From RGIG3009 sp045595845 (GTDB lineage: Bacteria > Bacillota > Clostridia > Oscillospirales > Acutalibacteraceae): DNA of 37,681 nt. The notes beneath the pieces were generated by a model, which made no database searches, was not told the DNA's origin, and worked only from the letters and a program-made list of their open reading frames with translations. The first letter of the stretch is position 1. Each line of letters begins with the position of its first letter. A program made the position numbers and the translations under genes. This document shows positions 8,778 to 16,511 of this stretch, piece after piece. Location: positions 1-37,681 of the forward strand of contig JAZOBF010000029.1 in NCBI GenBank assembly GCA_045595845.1, read 5' to 3'.

Positions 8778-8812
8778 AAAGTGGCTGCAACCCAAAAGGT
8801 TGCAGCCACTTT
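8778..8812. terminator. Terminator between aspS and the convergent 8828-9472 gene
   Basis: A perfect 15-bp stem (8778-8792 with 8798-8812) surrounds a CAAAA loop. On the plus strand it runs into TTTGTTTTG, making an intrinsic terminator for the aspS operon. On the minus strand the following T tract is interrupted, so termination there is weaker but likely. Confidence 0.9.
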
Positions 8813-8827
8813 GTTTTGCAAGTGAAC

Positions 8828-9472
8828 TTATCCGTGATTTCTTCTGAAACGGTCATACAGGAAAACACCTGCAAGTAACGCAACGGCGACACCGCAAGCA
8901 CACAGCACTTCCCAAAGTGCCGGATCGGAAAAACCGGGAGTGTTGTCGACGGTTTCATCGGCGTCGGTAACGGCGTAGAATTTCCATTCTATCAGGTCGT
9001 CGGAGGACAATCCGGTGCCCGTATAGGTGTAGTCACACCGCAGCTCAATGGAATAGGCAACCTGTGAATTGGCGGCAAGCATGGTGTTCATGGTAAAGTC
9101 GCGATCGTCATTTATACGACTGTACGCACCTTCGTATAATATGCCATTATCGTCACGCACGGTTATATACACATGATTCAAATATCGAAGTGCATCCTCA
9201 TTATCATAGGGGAGGGCAACGGTATTTAACCCGATTTTTTGTTCCACAGCCGTGCTGTTTCGCACAATCAACACACCGGTAACCAGACTGCTTTCCCCAG
9301 ATGCTAAAGTCGGCTTTTCCCAAAATGTCGGTGCGTTTTTCGCGGTGAATACCAAGGTGCTGTCGCTAAGCAAGGTGAGCTCAAAGCATTGCGCCGTATT
9401 GCTTGCTGCAGCGGGCGAGGCCATTAGGAACAGGAGTATCACACACAATATTAAAGCAGAAACCTTTTTCAC
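8828..9472 (-). CDS. Secreted or surface-anchored membrane protein, unknown function
   Basis: The 214-residue product has an N-terminal signal peptide (VKKVSALILCVILLFLMASP, cleavage near residues 21-22), an extracytoplasmic beta-rich region of about 160 residues, and one C-terminal membrane segment (about 185-205) ending in a basic tail, DRFRRNHG. The start is a GTG at 9472 that overlaps the stop of the preceding LamG gene in a GTGA arrangement, with GGAGGAGGA just upstream, so the two are translationally coupled. A longer open frame upstream exists but only reads through the neighbouring gene. I do not recognise the ectodomain; an immunoglobulin-like fold is a guess. It is last in a three-gene operon starting at 10811. 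Topology is confident, function unknown. Confidence 0.8.
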   Translation of the reverse strand: MKKVSALILCVILLFLMASPAAASNTAQCFELTLLSDSTLVFTAKNAPTFWEKPTLASGESSLVTGVLIVRNSTAVEQKIGLNTVALPYDNEDALRYLNHVYITVRDDNGILYEGAYSRINDDRDFTMNTMLAANSQVAYSIELRCDYTYTGTGLSSDDLIEWKFYAVTDADETVDNTPGFSDPALWEVLCACGVAVALLAGVFLYDRFRRNHG

Positions 9473-10491
9473 AGGTAATCCTCCTCCGGCCATTTTGAAG
9501 TCTTTTTGCGGTACAGGCTTAGCAACAGAGACAGAGCAACAACCAACAAAACGCAACCGCCCAGTATGGCAAATACCAGCGGGGAGAGCCCTAAAATGCG
9601 AATGGGCTGTTCTTCAGCAGAAGTGTCATCGTAGGTGTGTGGCCGTGTTGCCAACACTTCGGCGTTTTCAGGCAGCTTTACACCGGCGACAGGCTTTTTA
9701 TTTTGTGCTACCAATCGGATTTGATCCGCATCCAACGCAGTTGGAAACAAAAAGGCACTGTCGACTAACCCTTTAAATTGAGCGTCACCTTCAAATTCGC
9801 TACCGATTACCAACCGATACAGATCCATCGACTCAACGTAAAACATCTCAAGTGTTTGAGATGCATACAGCGTGCCGTCGATGTACAAAGAGACGGTTTC
9901 ATCAGAAAGTGCCACCGCAACATGATGCCATTGGTTGGCCTCCAGCGCCGATGTCACGGTCTGGTCAACTGCGTGGTGCAATGAGATCGGGTTAGATAAT
10001 TGGGGATCTTCCATCGTCAGCTGAATACCGTTTAATTGTTGAGACGAGTCGGTGTTGTGCGGTGAAAGAATTAAGCTATGATTATCATTCTTGTACGCAC
10101 ACAGGAGGCGTTGTTCTTTTTCGCCGTCATTTCCTGCCCAATTAACCCAAGCGGTAAAAGTGAATTCAGACAGCTTTTTGACGCTGGCAGTAGCGAGCCG
10201 TATATGCTGGGTGACGCCGTCTAATTGTACCGCTTTTCCGAATCGACCGTCTACCCATGTGAAAGATGCGGGATCGCTTTTAACGCCATTCATCACATAA
10301 TATACATCTTCCGAAATGGTATCCGGCTCGCTGACCAGGCGAATATATTCGATTTCATTTTCGGTGCTCGTATCGGGTTCCGGTTCCGGTTCGATAGCGA
10401 GCACCGAGCACAAGGGGATAAGTGCTACTGTCATAGCCAGCGCGAATGCGCCTATACTTTTCAAAATCATCTGAAAGCGCATAGTTGTCAT
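9469..10491 (-). CDS. LamG/concanavalin A-like domain membrane protein
   Basis: The 340-residue protein has a signal peptide (about 1-32), an acidic Pro/Glu linker (EPEPEPDTSTE), a laminin-G-like jelly-roll domain (about 60-265) recognisable from GRFGKAVQLDGVTQHIRL, EFTFTAWVNW and NQWHHVAVALSDETVSLYIDG, then a spacer, a membrane helix (about 305-327) and a short cytoplasmic tail ending in WPEEDYL. Such domains typically bind glycans or proteins on the outside of the cell. It lies 8 nt after the small first gene and overlaps the next gene by 4 nt, so all three are one operon. ATG codons at residues 1 and 4 are both possible starts. The ligand is unknown. Confidence 0.85.
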   Translation of the reverse strand: MTTMRFQMILKSIGAFALAMTVALIPLCSVLAIEPEPEPDTSTENEIEYIRLVSEPDTISEDVYYVMNGVKSDPASFTWVDGRFGKAVQLDGVTQHIRLATASVKKLSEFTFTAWVNWAGNDGEKEQRLLCAYKNDNHSLILSPHNTDSSQQLNGIQLTMEDPQLSNPISLHHAVDQTVTSALEANQWHHVAVALSDETVSLYIDGTLYASQTLEMFYVESMDLYRLVIGSEFEGDAQFKGLVDSAFLFPTALDADQIRLVAQNKKPVAGVKLPENAEVLATRPHTYDDTSAEEQPIRILGLSPLVFAILGGCVLLVVALSLLLSLYRKKTSKWPEEDYL

Positions 10492-10499
10492 AAACCTTT

Positions 10500-10811
10500 C
10501 TAACGATAATATTTATAATAGGCCACCACGGTTGCTCGCTTGCCTGTGACGGTATCATCACCCGTGATGATGACACCGTTATGACTCATTAATTCGCCGC
10601 ATGTCGCGGTTTCCATGGGACAGGCGAACGGAATGGAGCCATCTGAAAAGCGCAGTTCCAATTGCTCGGTAGCGGCGCAGATGCGGCCATCCTTGCCGAT
10701 GACAATTTCACCGGAGGGATCGCGTCGCACGGCATAGGTGATCAGTCGCCCATCAAGGGCAGAACAGGTGTACGATGGTTTCTTTTCGCGTTTTTGGAAT
10801 GGCCAACCCAT
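10500..10811 (-). CDS. Small soluble protein, first gene of the LamG operon, unknown
   Basis: The start at 10811 is supported by AAGGAG nearby upstream; the frame remains open further upstream, but that part overlaps the promoter. The 103-residue product has a basic N-terminus (QKREKK), no signal peptide and no membrane segment. The rest looks all-beta, with short strands such as GRLITYAVRR, GEIVIGKDGRI, QLELRFSDG, GVIITGDDT and a tyrosine-rich end, AYYKYYR. Four cysteines (16, 45, 64, 71) are not in CxxC pairs. I recognise no family. Its position, first in an operon with two membrane proteins, suggests a cytoplasmic accessory or regulator, but that is inference. Confidence 0.7.
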   Translation of the reverse strand: MGWPFQKREKKPSYTCSALDGRLITYAVRRDPSGEIVIGKDGRICAATEQLELRFSDGSIPFACPMETATCGELMSHNGVIITGDDTVTGKRATVVAYYKYYR

Positions 10812-10851
10812 GGCGTTTCTCTCCTTGCGGAAGTGAATTGTCACACAAAAT

Positions 10852-10880
10852 ATCTTACTATTTCTGTTCCAACCTGTCAA
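10852..10880 (-). promoter_or_regulatory. Promoter of the LamG membrane-protein operon
   Basis: A perfect -35 TTGACA (10880-10875) and TAAGAT -10 (10857-10852) have a 17-bp spacer on the minus strand. The predicted leader is about 35 nt. Confidence 0.8.
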
Positions 10881-10908
10881 TAAAAAAGAAAAATTCTTGA
10901 TTTTCTTC

Positions 10909-10937
10909 TTGTGGAGCGAAGAAAGGATTGTTATAAT
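10909..10937 (+). promoter_or_regulatory. Promoter of the diacylglycerol/lipid kinase gene
   Basis: TTGTGG (10909-10914) and a perfect TATAAT (10932-10937) are spaced by 17 bp, divergent from the neighbouring operon promoter. Confidence 0.75.
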
Positions 10938-10970
10938 AAAAAAAGAGAATGTAAGGAGGATTAGGATGCC

Positions 10971-11864
10971 ATGCAGACGGAACGGAAAGTGTTGTTGATT
11001 ATCAATCCCGTAGCGGGAAAAACAAAAGGTCGAACGGCCTTATTTCCGCTTGCAAACGGGTTGTGTCGCGCGGGGTATCTTCCGACGGTTCATATTACCG
11101 ATTCGCGCGGTGATGCACGGCGCATCACGGAACGACTGGCGCCGCACCATGATCTGATTGTCTGTTGCGGTGGCGACGGGACACTCAATGAGGTGATCGA
11201 CGGTCTGCTTGCTTGTGGAAAATCGGTTCCGCTTGGTTATGTGCCGGCCGGCAGTACCAATGATTTTGCCAACACACTCAATTTGAAATCACAGCCTGTT
11301 GCCGCGTTGCGGGACATCGTGGATGGCCATGATGATGCGATGGATGTAGGTTTTTTCAACGGCGTTCGTCATTTTTCGTATATTGCTTCCTTCGGCATCT
11401 TTACGGCGGCTTCCTATAACGCATCACAAACAGCCAAGAATGCACTCGGCCATTTTGCATATTTGCTGGAGGGGAGCAAGGAACTGCTTTCCGTACAAAG
11501 CTATCAGATCACTGTGCAAACGGCTGATAATCGGTACGAGGGCGACTATTTGTTTGGCGCCGTGTGCAATTCCACCTCGGTTGCCGGCATGGTCAAACTC
11601 AATGCGGGCATTGTGGATATGAGTGATGGCCAATTTGAAGTTATTTTAGTGCGGCGTCCCAAAAACGCCGCAGAGTTGGCGCGTATTCTCAACTCCATCA
11701 ACACCGCGGAGTTCGATCCGGATTTATTTGACTTTTTCAAGGCATCTGAAGTTACTTTTACCATGAGCACGCCGTTGCCGTGGTCGCTGGACGGAGAATA
11801 TGCCGAGGGCGCCACAACGGTTACCATTCGCAATATTCCAAAAGCAATTTTACTTCGGCATTAA
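10971..11864 (+). CDS. Diacylglycerol/lipid kinase family protein (DgkB/YegS type)
   Basis: The 297-residue protein has the DAGK catalytic domain at the N-terminus: LLIINPVAGK (about 8-17), the nucleotide-binding CCGGDGTLNEVIDG and PAGSTNDFA, followed by the beta-sandwich C-terminal domain (about 130-297) with the closing LDGEYAEG. Members phosphorylate diacylglycerol or related lipids with ATP and recycle lipid headgroup products at the inner membrane face. It is monocistronic between its own promoter and terminator. The ribosome site AGGAGG (10954-10959) is 11 nt from this ATG but only 6 nt from another ATG at 10966 in a different frame. The exact lipid substrate cannot be told from sequence. 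Confidence 0.93.
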   Translation: MQTERKVLLIINPVAGKTKGRTALFPLANGLCRAGYLPTVHITDSRGDARRITERLAPHHDLIVCCGGDGTLNEVIDGLLACGKSVPLGYVPAGSTNDFANTLNLKSQPVAALRDIVDGHDDAMDVGFFNGVRHFSYIASFGIFTAASYNASQTAKNALGHFAYLLEGSKELLSVQSYQITVQTADNRYEGDYLFGAVCNSTSVAGMVKLNAGIVDMSDGQFEVILVRRPKNAAELARILNSINTAEFDPDLFDFFKASEVTFTMSTPLPWSLDGEYAEGATTVTIRNIPKAILLRH

Positions 11865-11877
11865 AAAAATACCCTAC

Positions 11878-11912
11878 AAAAAACATTGCCCGATAACGGG
11901 CAATGTTTTTTT
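11878..11912. terminator. Bidirectional terminator between the lipid kinase and LCP genes
   Basis: CATTGCCCG (11884-11892) pairs with CGGGCAATG (11897-11905) around an ATAA loop, flanked by A and T runs on both sides, so it can act in both directions for the two convergent genes. Confidence 0.9.
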
Positions 11913-13011
11913 ATCCGTAAATATATTGGTGTAAATCCGTAACTGTTTTCTTAGGGTTTGTGAGTAAAATGCCGCTGCCCTTGCCGGGAATTGATGTGTA
12001 TTTATACATACCGTTCTCGGGGATGTGATATCCGTTTTCGATGGTATACGAGGCGTAGGTCAACGCATTCGCTGCAATATCCAAAAACTCATCTGTCGAC
12101 ATGTTGGTATCGACATGGGAAACCGCTTTGTACACGATGCTGATAAGCTGGGTGTAACTCATGGTTTTGGCTTTTTCCATCAAAAGGGTGATTACTTTGC
12201 GTTGCCGTTCGGTTCGCTTGAAATCGCTGTCAATTTTACGGATACGCGCATATTCCATTGCCTGAAAACCGTCAAGATGATGAACGCCTGGCTCACCGGA
12301 CATGGGAATAAAGCCCGCGTTTCTCACGGAGATCTTGCAACCCTTTTCGGGAATTTCCGCTATTTCTTTGGCGGTTAATTTAATATCCAAGCCACCCATG
12401 GCATCGATCAAAATGGGCAACACTTTGAAGTTCACACCAATATAATCGTCAATATCCAAACGGAAGTTTTGCGCGATGGTTTTGTGTTGCAAAGTGTGGC
12501 GACCATATGCGTAGGCGGTGTTGAATTTGCAGATATCGTCCTGTCCGTCGCCGTCTTTATCGCGGCCGGGTATCGACACCCAGGTGTCACGCAGAATGGA
12601 AATCAGTTTTATGGTTTTTTCTTTATCGTTGATGGATAAAATGATGTTGGTATCGGATAAGCCGGAGAAATTGTTCTGACGGCTGTCCACACCGACCAAC
12701 AAGATGTTGTGAATCCCGTTTCCGTCACCACGCAGCGGAATATCTGCGACAGAGGCGGCGTTGTCATATTCGGAGGGGGATACTTCAACGCCGTTATATT
12801 CGTCCTCCTCGAGCTCAAAGTTCACATCGGCATTGGGGTCAATCGGACCGTCGCCCGAAAAACTGATCTGTCCCAATACGGAGGTTATCAGAATAAAAGC
12901 TGTTATACAAAGAACGCCCAAAACGCCCATCACCGAAGAACCGACGATGGTCCATATACGCACTTTCTTTGAATAACGGTATTGCTTTGTTTTTGGTTGT
13001 TTATCTAACAT
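11911..13011 (-). CDS. LytR-CpsA-Psr (LCP) family cell-wall glycopolymer transferase
   Basis: The 366-residue protein has a basic cytoplasmic N-terminus, one membrane helix (about 20-45), an acidic low-complexity linker (EDEYNGVEVSPSEYD) and the LCP domain. LCP hallmarks visible are NILLVGVDSRQ, SDTNIILSIN, ISILRDTWVSIPG and the Arg-rich YARIRKIDSDFKRTERQRKV. LCP enzymes transfer teichoic acid or capsule polymers from undecaprenyl carriers to peptidoglycan outside the cell. The ATG at 13011 is chosen because CAGGAG (13025-13020) is 8 nt upstream; a TTG at 13017 would be too close. It follows tktB by 32 bp and is probably in the same transcript, an unusual pairing. Confidence 0.95.
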   Translation of the reverse strand: MLDKQPKTKQYRYSKKVRIWTIVGSSVMGVLGVLCITAFILITSVLGQISFSGDGPIDPNADVNFELEEDEYNGVEVSPSEYDNAASVADIPLRGDGNGIHNILLVGVDSRQNNFSGLSDTNIILSINDKEKTIKLISILRDTWVSIPGRDKDGDGQDDICKFNTAYAYGRHTLQHKTIAQNFRLDIDDYIGVNFKVLPILIDAMGGLDIKLTAKEIAEIPEKGCKISVRNAGFIPMSGEPGVHHLDGFQAMEYARIRKIDSDFKRTERQRKVITLLMEKAKTMSYTQLISIVYKAVSHVDTNMSTDEFLDIAANALTYASYTIENGYHIPENGMYKYTSIPGKGSGILLTNPKKTVTDLHQYIYG

Positions 13012-13043
13012 AGACAACGCTCCTGTTTATACCTGTGTTAAAA

Positions 13044-13994
13044 TTATTGACGCAGAGAAATCGCTTCTTTTACTTTTTCGACAATATGTTCTGCGGTCAG
13101 ACCGAATAGTTTCAACAGTTCTGCCGCAGGGCCGGACTTGCCGAAAGTATCCATCACGCCGACGCGCAATACGGGCACCGGTGCTTCTTCCGATACGACT
13201 TCGGCAACCGCGCTGCCCAGACCGCCGATGATGGAATGTTCCTCTGCGGTGACGATCGCACCGGTTTCTTTAGCGGCGCGAATAATCGCTTCGCGGTCGA
13301 TTGGTTTGATTGTCGCCATGTTGATAACACGAGCAGCGATGCCTTCCTCTTTGAGTGTTTCGGCGGCAATCAAGGCTTCGTTTACCATCAAACCGGTGGC
13401 AATGATGGTGACATCGTTACCGCTAGTTAACTGAACGCTTTTGCCAATCTCAAACTCATAATTATTTTCGTCAAAGATAACCGGCACCGCCAGGCGTCCG
13501 AAACGGAGATAGACGGGGCCATCATATTTAGCGGCGGCAAACACCGCCTTGTGTGCTTCCACGGCGTCGGCGGGATTGATAATGGTCATACCGGGGATGG
13601 AACGCATCAGGGCAATATCCTCGCAACATTGATGTGTAGCACCGTCCTCGCCGACGGATATACCCGCGTGTGTGGCACCGATTTTGACATTCAAATGAGG
13701 GTAGCCGATGGAATTGCGCACCTGTTCAAAGGCGCGACCGGCAGCGAACATGGCAAAAGATGAGGCAAACACCGTTTTCCCGCAGGCGGCAAGACCGGCG
13801 GCAATTCCCATCATATTACATTCGGCAATCCCACAGTCAAAGAATTTCTCGGGATACGCTTTTTTAAATCCACCGGTTTTGGTCGCTGCTGCCAAATCAG
13901 CATCCAGCACAATCAAATCGGGACAAGAGTCAGCCAAGTCAACAAGTGCAGCACCGTAGCCGTCACGGGTTGCTTTTTTGATAATTTCAGCCAT
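13044..13994 (-). CDS. Transketolase, C-terminal (Pyr plus TK_C) subunit
   Basis: The 316-residue protein corresponds to the second half of transketolase: the pyrimidine-binding domain (about 5-165, with DCGIAECNMMGIAAGLAACGK and the catalytic-region glutamate in AECNM) and the C-terminal transketolase domain (about 185-305). It pairs with the protein encoded at 13997-14845 to form a two-component enzyme moving two-carbon ketol units in the non-oxidative pentose phosphate pathway. It starts 2 nt after the upstream subunit stop, and its ribosome site lies inside that gene, so synthesis is likely coupled. Split transketolases are common in Clostridia and archaea. A paralogue acting on another ketose is possible. 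Confidence 0.95.
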   Translation of the reverse strand: MAEIIKKATRDGYGAALVDLADSCPDLIVLDADLAAATKTGGFKKAYPEKFFDCGIAECNMMGIAAGLAACGKTVFASSFAMFAAGRAFEQVRNSIGYPHLNVKIGATHAGISVGEDGATHQCCEDIALMRSIPGMTIINPADAVEAHKAVFAAAKYDGPVYLRFGRLAVPVIFDENNYEFEIGKSVQLTSGNDVTIIATGLMVNEALIAAETLKEEGIAARVINMATIKPIDREAIIRAAKETGAIVTAEEHSIIGGLGSAVAEVVSEEAPVPVLRVGVMDTFGKSGPAAELLKLFGLTAEHIVEKVKEAISLRQ

Positions 13995-13996
13995 GA

Positions 13997-14845
13997 TTAA
14001 CCCTCCTGTTCCAAAGCGGCAAGTGTCGCTTTTAATTCATTCATTGCTTGTTCGTACTGCTCAGCGTTCGGAGCAGATCCGTGCCAGCTTACTTGATTTT
14101 CCATGAAAGAAACGCCTTTACCCTTGGTGGATTTTTGAATGATGGCGGTAGGCTTGTCCGTACAGGCGCGAGCCGCTGCAAACGCGGCTTCGATTTGATC
14201 GAAATCATGGGCATCGATCACCACAACATTCCAACCGAACGCCGCAAATTTCTCCGGAATGGGGTAGGGCGAAGTTACTTCATCCAAACTACCGTCAATC
14301 TGTAGATTGTTGTTATCCACTACAATGCACAGATTATCTAATTTTTTATGCGCGGCAAACATCGCCGCCTCCCAAACCTGACCTTCTTCAATCTCGCCGT
14401 CGCCGAGCACGGCATAGACACGGTAGGATTTGTTATCCAGTTTTGCGGCAAGAGCCATACCCACGGCTGTAGAAACACCTTGTCCGAGCGAACCGGTGGA
14501 CATATCCACACCGGGGGTTTCGGTCATGCTGGGGTGTCCTTGTAACATCGCGCCGACATGACGCAGAGTTTTAATTTCCTCTACAGAGAAGAAACCCTTG
14601 TGGGCGAGTGCACCGTACAGGGCGGGTGCACAGTGCCCTTTCGATAAGACGAAGCGATCACGGTTCTCCCATTTGGGACGAGACGGATCTACATTCAGCT
14701 CCTTAAAATACAAAAAGGCCAGCAGATCCGCGATGGATAGTGATCCTCCGGGGTGTCCGCTTTTGGCGTTGTAGGTGCCTTCGATGATTGCCATGCGGAT
14801 TTGTGTGGCAATTTTTTTGAGGGCAATGCATTGGGTTTTCTCCAT
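13997..14845 (-). CDS. Transketolase, N-terminal (TPP-binding) subunit
   Basis: The 282-residue protein contains the thiamine-pyrophosphate binding half of transketolase: GTYNAKSGHPGGSLS near residue 20, KGHCAPALYGAL, the MSTGSLGQGVSTAVGMALA stretch, and the metal/TPP motif GDGEIEEGQVWEAAMFA followed by VVDNNNLQIDG. It requires the downstream subunit for activity. AGGAGG lies just upstream of the ATG. It opens the operon tktA-tktB-LCP, running leftward from a promoter shared divergently with glyS. Confidence 0.96.
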   Translation of the reverse strand: MEKTQCIALKKIATQIRMAIIEGTYNAKSGHPGGSLSIADLLAFLYFKELNVDPSRPKWENRDRFVLSKGHCAPALYGALAHKGFFSVEEIKTLRHVGAMLQGHPSMTETPGVDMSTGSLGQGVSTAVGMALAAKLDNKSYRVYAVLGDGEIEEGQVWEAAMFAAHKKLDNLCIVVDNNNLQIDGSLDEVTSPYPIPEKFAAFGWNVVVIDAHDFDQIEAAFAAARACTDKPTAIIQKSTKGKGVSFMENQVSWHGSAPNAEQYEQAMNELKATLAALEQEG

Positions 14846-14889
14846 CTATACTTCCTCCTTCTGTTGACGGAAATTGCAGAATCGTTGAT

Positions 14890-14918
14890 ATTATACCACG
14901 ATATAACAAAAAATGCTA
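14890..14918 (-). promoter_or_regulatory. Extended -10 promoter of the transketolase operon
   Basis: TATAAT (14895-14890) preceded by TGG makes an extended -10 on the minus strand. The -35 region (around 14918-14913, TAGCAT) is a poor match, as is common for extended -10 promoters. Confidence 0.6.
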
Positions 14919-14951
14919 TACTTCTTTGCAAATTTTTGATAGTAAAAAAGG

Positions 14952-14980
14952 TTGACTTTTTATGACTTTCTTATTAGTAT
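14952..14980 (+). promoter_or_regulatory. Promoter of glyS
   Basis: TTGACT (14952-14957) and TAGTAT (14975-14980) are spaced by 17 bp. The predicted leader to the ATG at 15015 is under 35 nt, so there is no room for a T-box. Confidence 0.7.
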
Positions 14981-15014
14981 AGATACATACTTGCATAAAG
15001 TGGAGGTCTGTAAC

Positions 15015-16394
15015 ATGAATAATGAAGCAAAAACTATGGAAAAGGTCGTTTCCTTGTGTAAAGGACGCGGATTTGTGTATCCGGGTTCCGATATATATGG
15101 TGGCTTGGCAAACGCGTGGGATTATGGTCCGCTCGGCGTTGAACTCAAAAACAATGTCAAACGCGCATGGTGGAAAAAGTTTGTACAGGAAAGCCCGTAT
15201 AATGTGGGGCTTGACAGCGCTATTTTGATGAATCCGCAGGTGTGGGTGGCATCCGGTCATGTCGGTAATTTCTCCGATCCGCTGATGGATTGCAAGAGCT
15301 GTAAAACGCGTCACCGTGCCGATAAGCTTATCGAAGATACCGGTGTCAACCCCGCGGGTTGGTCGTTTGAACAGATGAAGCAATACATTGATGACAATAA
15401 CATCTGCTGTCCGGAATGCGAGGAACACAATTTTACCGATATTCGTACATTCAATCTGATGTTCAAGACCTTCCAGGGCGTAACGGAAGATGTTAAAAGC
15501 GAACTCTACCTGCGTCCCGAAACGGCACAGGGAATTTTCGTCAATTTCAGCAATATTCAGCGCTCTGCCCGTAAAAAGCTGCCGTTTGGTGTTGCACAGG
15601 TCGGTAAGAGCTTTCGAAATGAGATTACGCCCGGCAACTTTACCTTCCGCACCCGCGAGTTTGAGCAGATGGAGCTGGAGTTTTTCTGCAAACCCGGTAC
15701 GGATTTAGACTGGTTTGCTTACTGGAAAGAGTTTTGCCATCAATGGTTACTGTCGCTTGGCATGCGCGACGAGAACCTCAAGTTGCGTGACCATGAGCAG
15801 GAGGAACTGTCGCACTATTCAAAAGCCACAACTGACTTTGAATTTCTGTTCCCGTTTGGTTGGGGTGAGCTGTGGGGCATTGCCGACCGTACCGATTTTG
15901 ACTTAACCCAGCATACTCAACATTCGGGACAGCGTTTGGAATATTTTGATCCCGAAACCAACGAGCATTATATTCCGTATGTTATTGAACCGTCGTTGGG
16001 TGCCGACCGTGTGGTGCTTGCTTTCCTTTGTGATGCTTACGACGAAGAGGTCGTTGATGCAGAGAAAAACGATACCCGCGTAGTGTTGCGCTTACATCCT
16101 GCACTGGCACCTTTCAAGGCGGCCGTTTTACCGCTTTCCAAGAAATTGTCGGATGAGGCGGTAAAGATCCGCGACGAATTATCCAAATACTTCATGGTGG
16201 ACTTTGATGACGCCGGTTCTATCGGCAAGCGTTACCGCCGTGAAGACGAAATCGGCACACCGTTCTGCATTACTTATGATTTTGATTCTGCAGAGGATGG
16301 TTGCGTTACCGTTCGCGATCGCGACACCATGCAACAAGAGCGCGTTCCGATTTCCGAGCTGAAACAATATTTAGAAAAAAAAATCATGTTTTAA
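15015..16394 (+). CDS. glyS: Glycine-tRNA ligase, dimeric eukaryote/archaeal-type
   Basis: The 459-residue class II synthetase is the single-chain alpha2 form rather than the alpha2-beta2 GlyQ/GlyS form. Signatures: SLCKGRGFVYPGSDIYGG near the N-terminus, ANAWDYGPLG, motif 2 around GKSFRNEITPGNFTFRTREFEQMELEFF, motif 3 YVIEPSLGADRVVLAFL, and a C-terminal anticodon-binding domain (about 355-459). GGAGG (15002-15006) is 8 nt before the chosen ATG; the frame is open further upstream only through the promoter. A Cys-containing insertion (CKSCKTRHRAD and CCPECEEHNF, four CxxC-type cysteines) may bind zinc. It is a single-gene unit ending at a terminator. Confidence 0.98.
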   Translation: MNNEAKTMEKVVSLCKGRGFVYPGSDIYGGLANAWDYGPLGVELKNNVKRAWWKKFVQESPYNVGLDSAILMNPQVWVASGHVGNFSDPLMDCKSCKTRHRADKLIEDTGVNPAGWSFEQMKQYIDDNNICCPECEEHNFTDIRTFNLMFKTFQGVTEDVKSELYLRPETAQGIFVNFSNIQRSARKKLPFGVAQVGKSFRNEITPGNFTFRTREFEQMELEFFCKPGTDLDWFAYWKEFCHQWLLSLGMRDENLKLRDHEQEELSHYSKATTDFEFLFPFGWGELWGIADRTDFDLTQHTQHSGQRLEYFDPETNEHYIPYVIEPSLGADRVVLAFLCDAYDEEVVDAEKNDTRVVLRLHPALAPFKAAVLPLSKKLSDEAVKIRDELSKYFMVDFDDAGSIGKRYRREDEIGTPFCITYDFDSAEDGCVTVRDRDTMQQERVPISELKQYLEKKIMF

Positions 16395-16396
16395 TC

Positions 16397-16436
16397 ATAT
16401 GACCTACTGTATCTTGTACGGTAGGTCATATTTTTT
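16397..16436 (+). terminator. Terminator of glyS
   Basis: The long stem 16397-16411 paired with 16417-16431, with one G-T pair, surrounds the TCTTG loop and ends in a run of T (16431-16436). Confidence 0.9.
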
Positions 16437-16448
16437 ATGCTTTATATG

Positions 16449-16477
16449 TTGACATTTTTCGATAATCGCGGTATGAT
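16449..16477 (+). promoter_or_regulatory. Promoter of the xpt-BMP nucleoside uptake operon
   Basis: TTGACA (16449-16454) and TATGAT (16472-16477) with a 17-bp spacer form a strong promoter. Transcription would start only about 28 nt before the xpt ATG, too short for a purine riboswitch. Confidence 0.85.
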
Positions 16478-16511
16478 GACATTGTGTTTATAGTTATGGG
16501 GAGGCACCGAA

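Noticed and set aside
14846..15014. Looked for a glycine T-box or riboswitch before glyS
   Set aside because: The leader is under 35 nt after a good promoter, and no TGGNACCGCG-type sequence is present.
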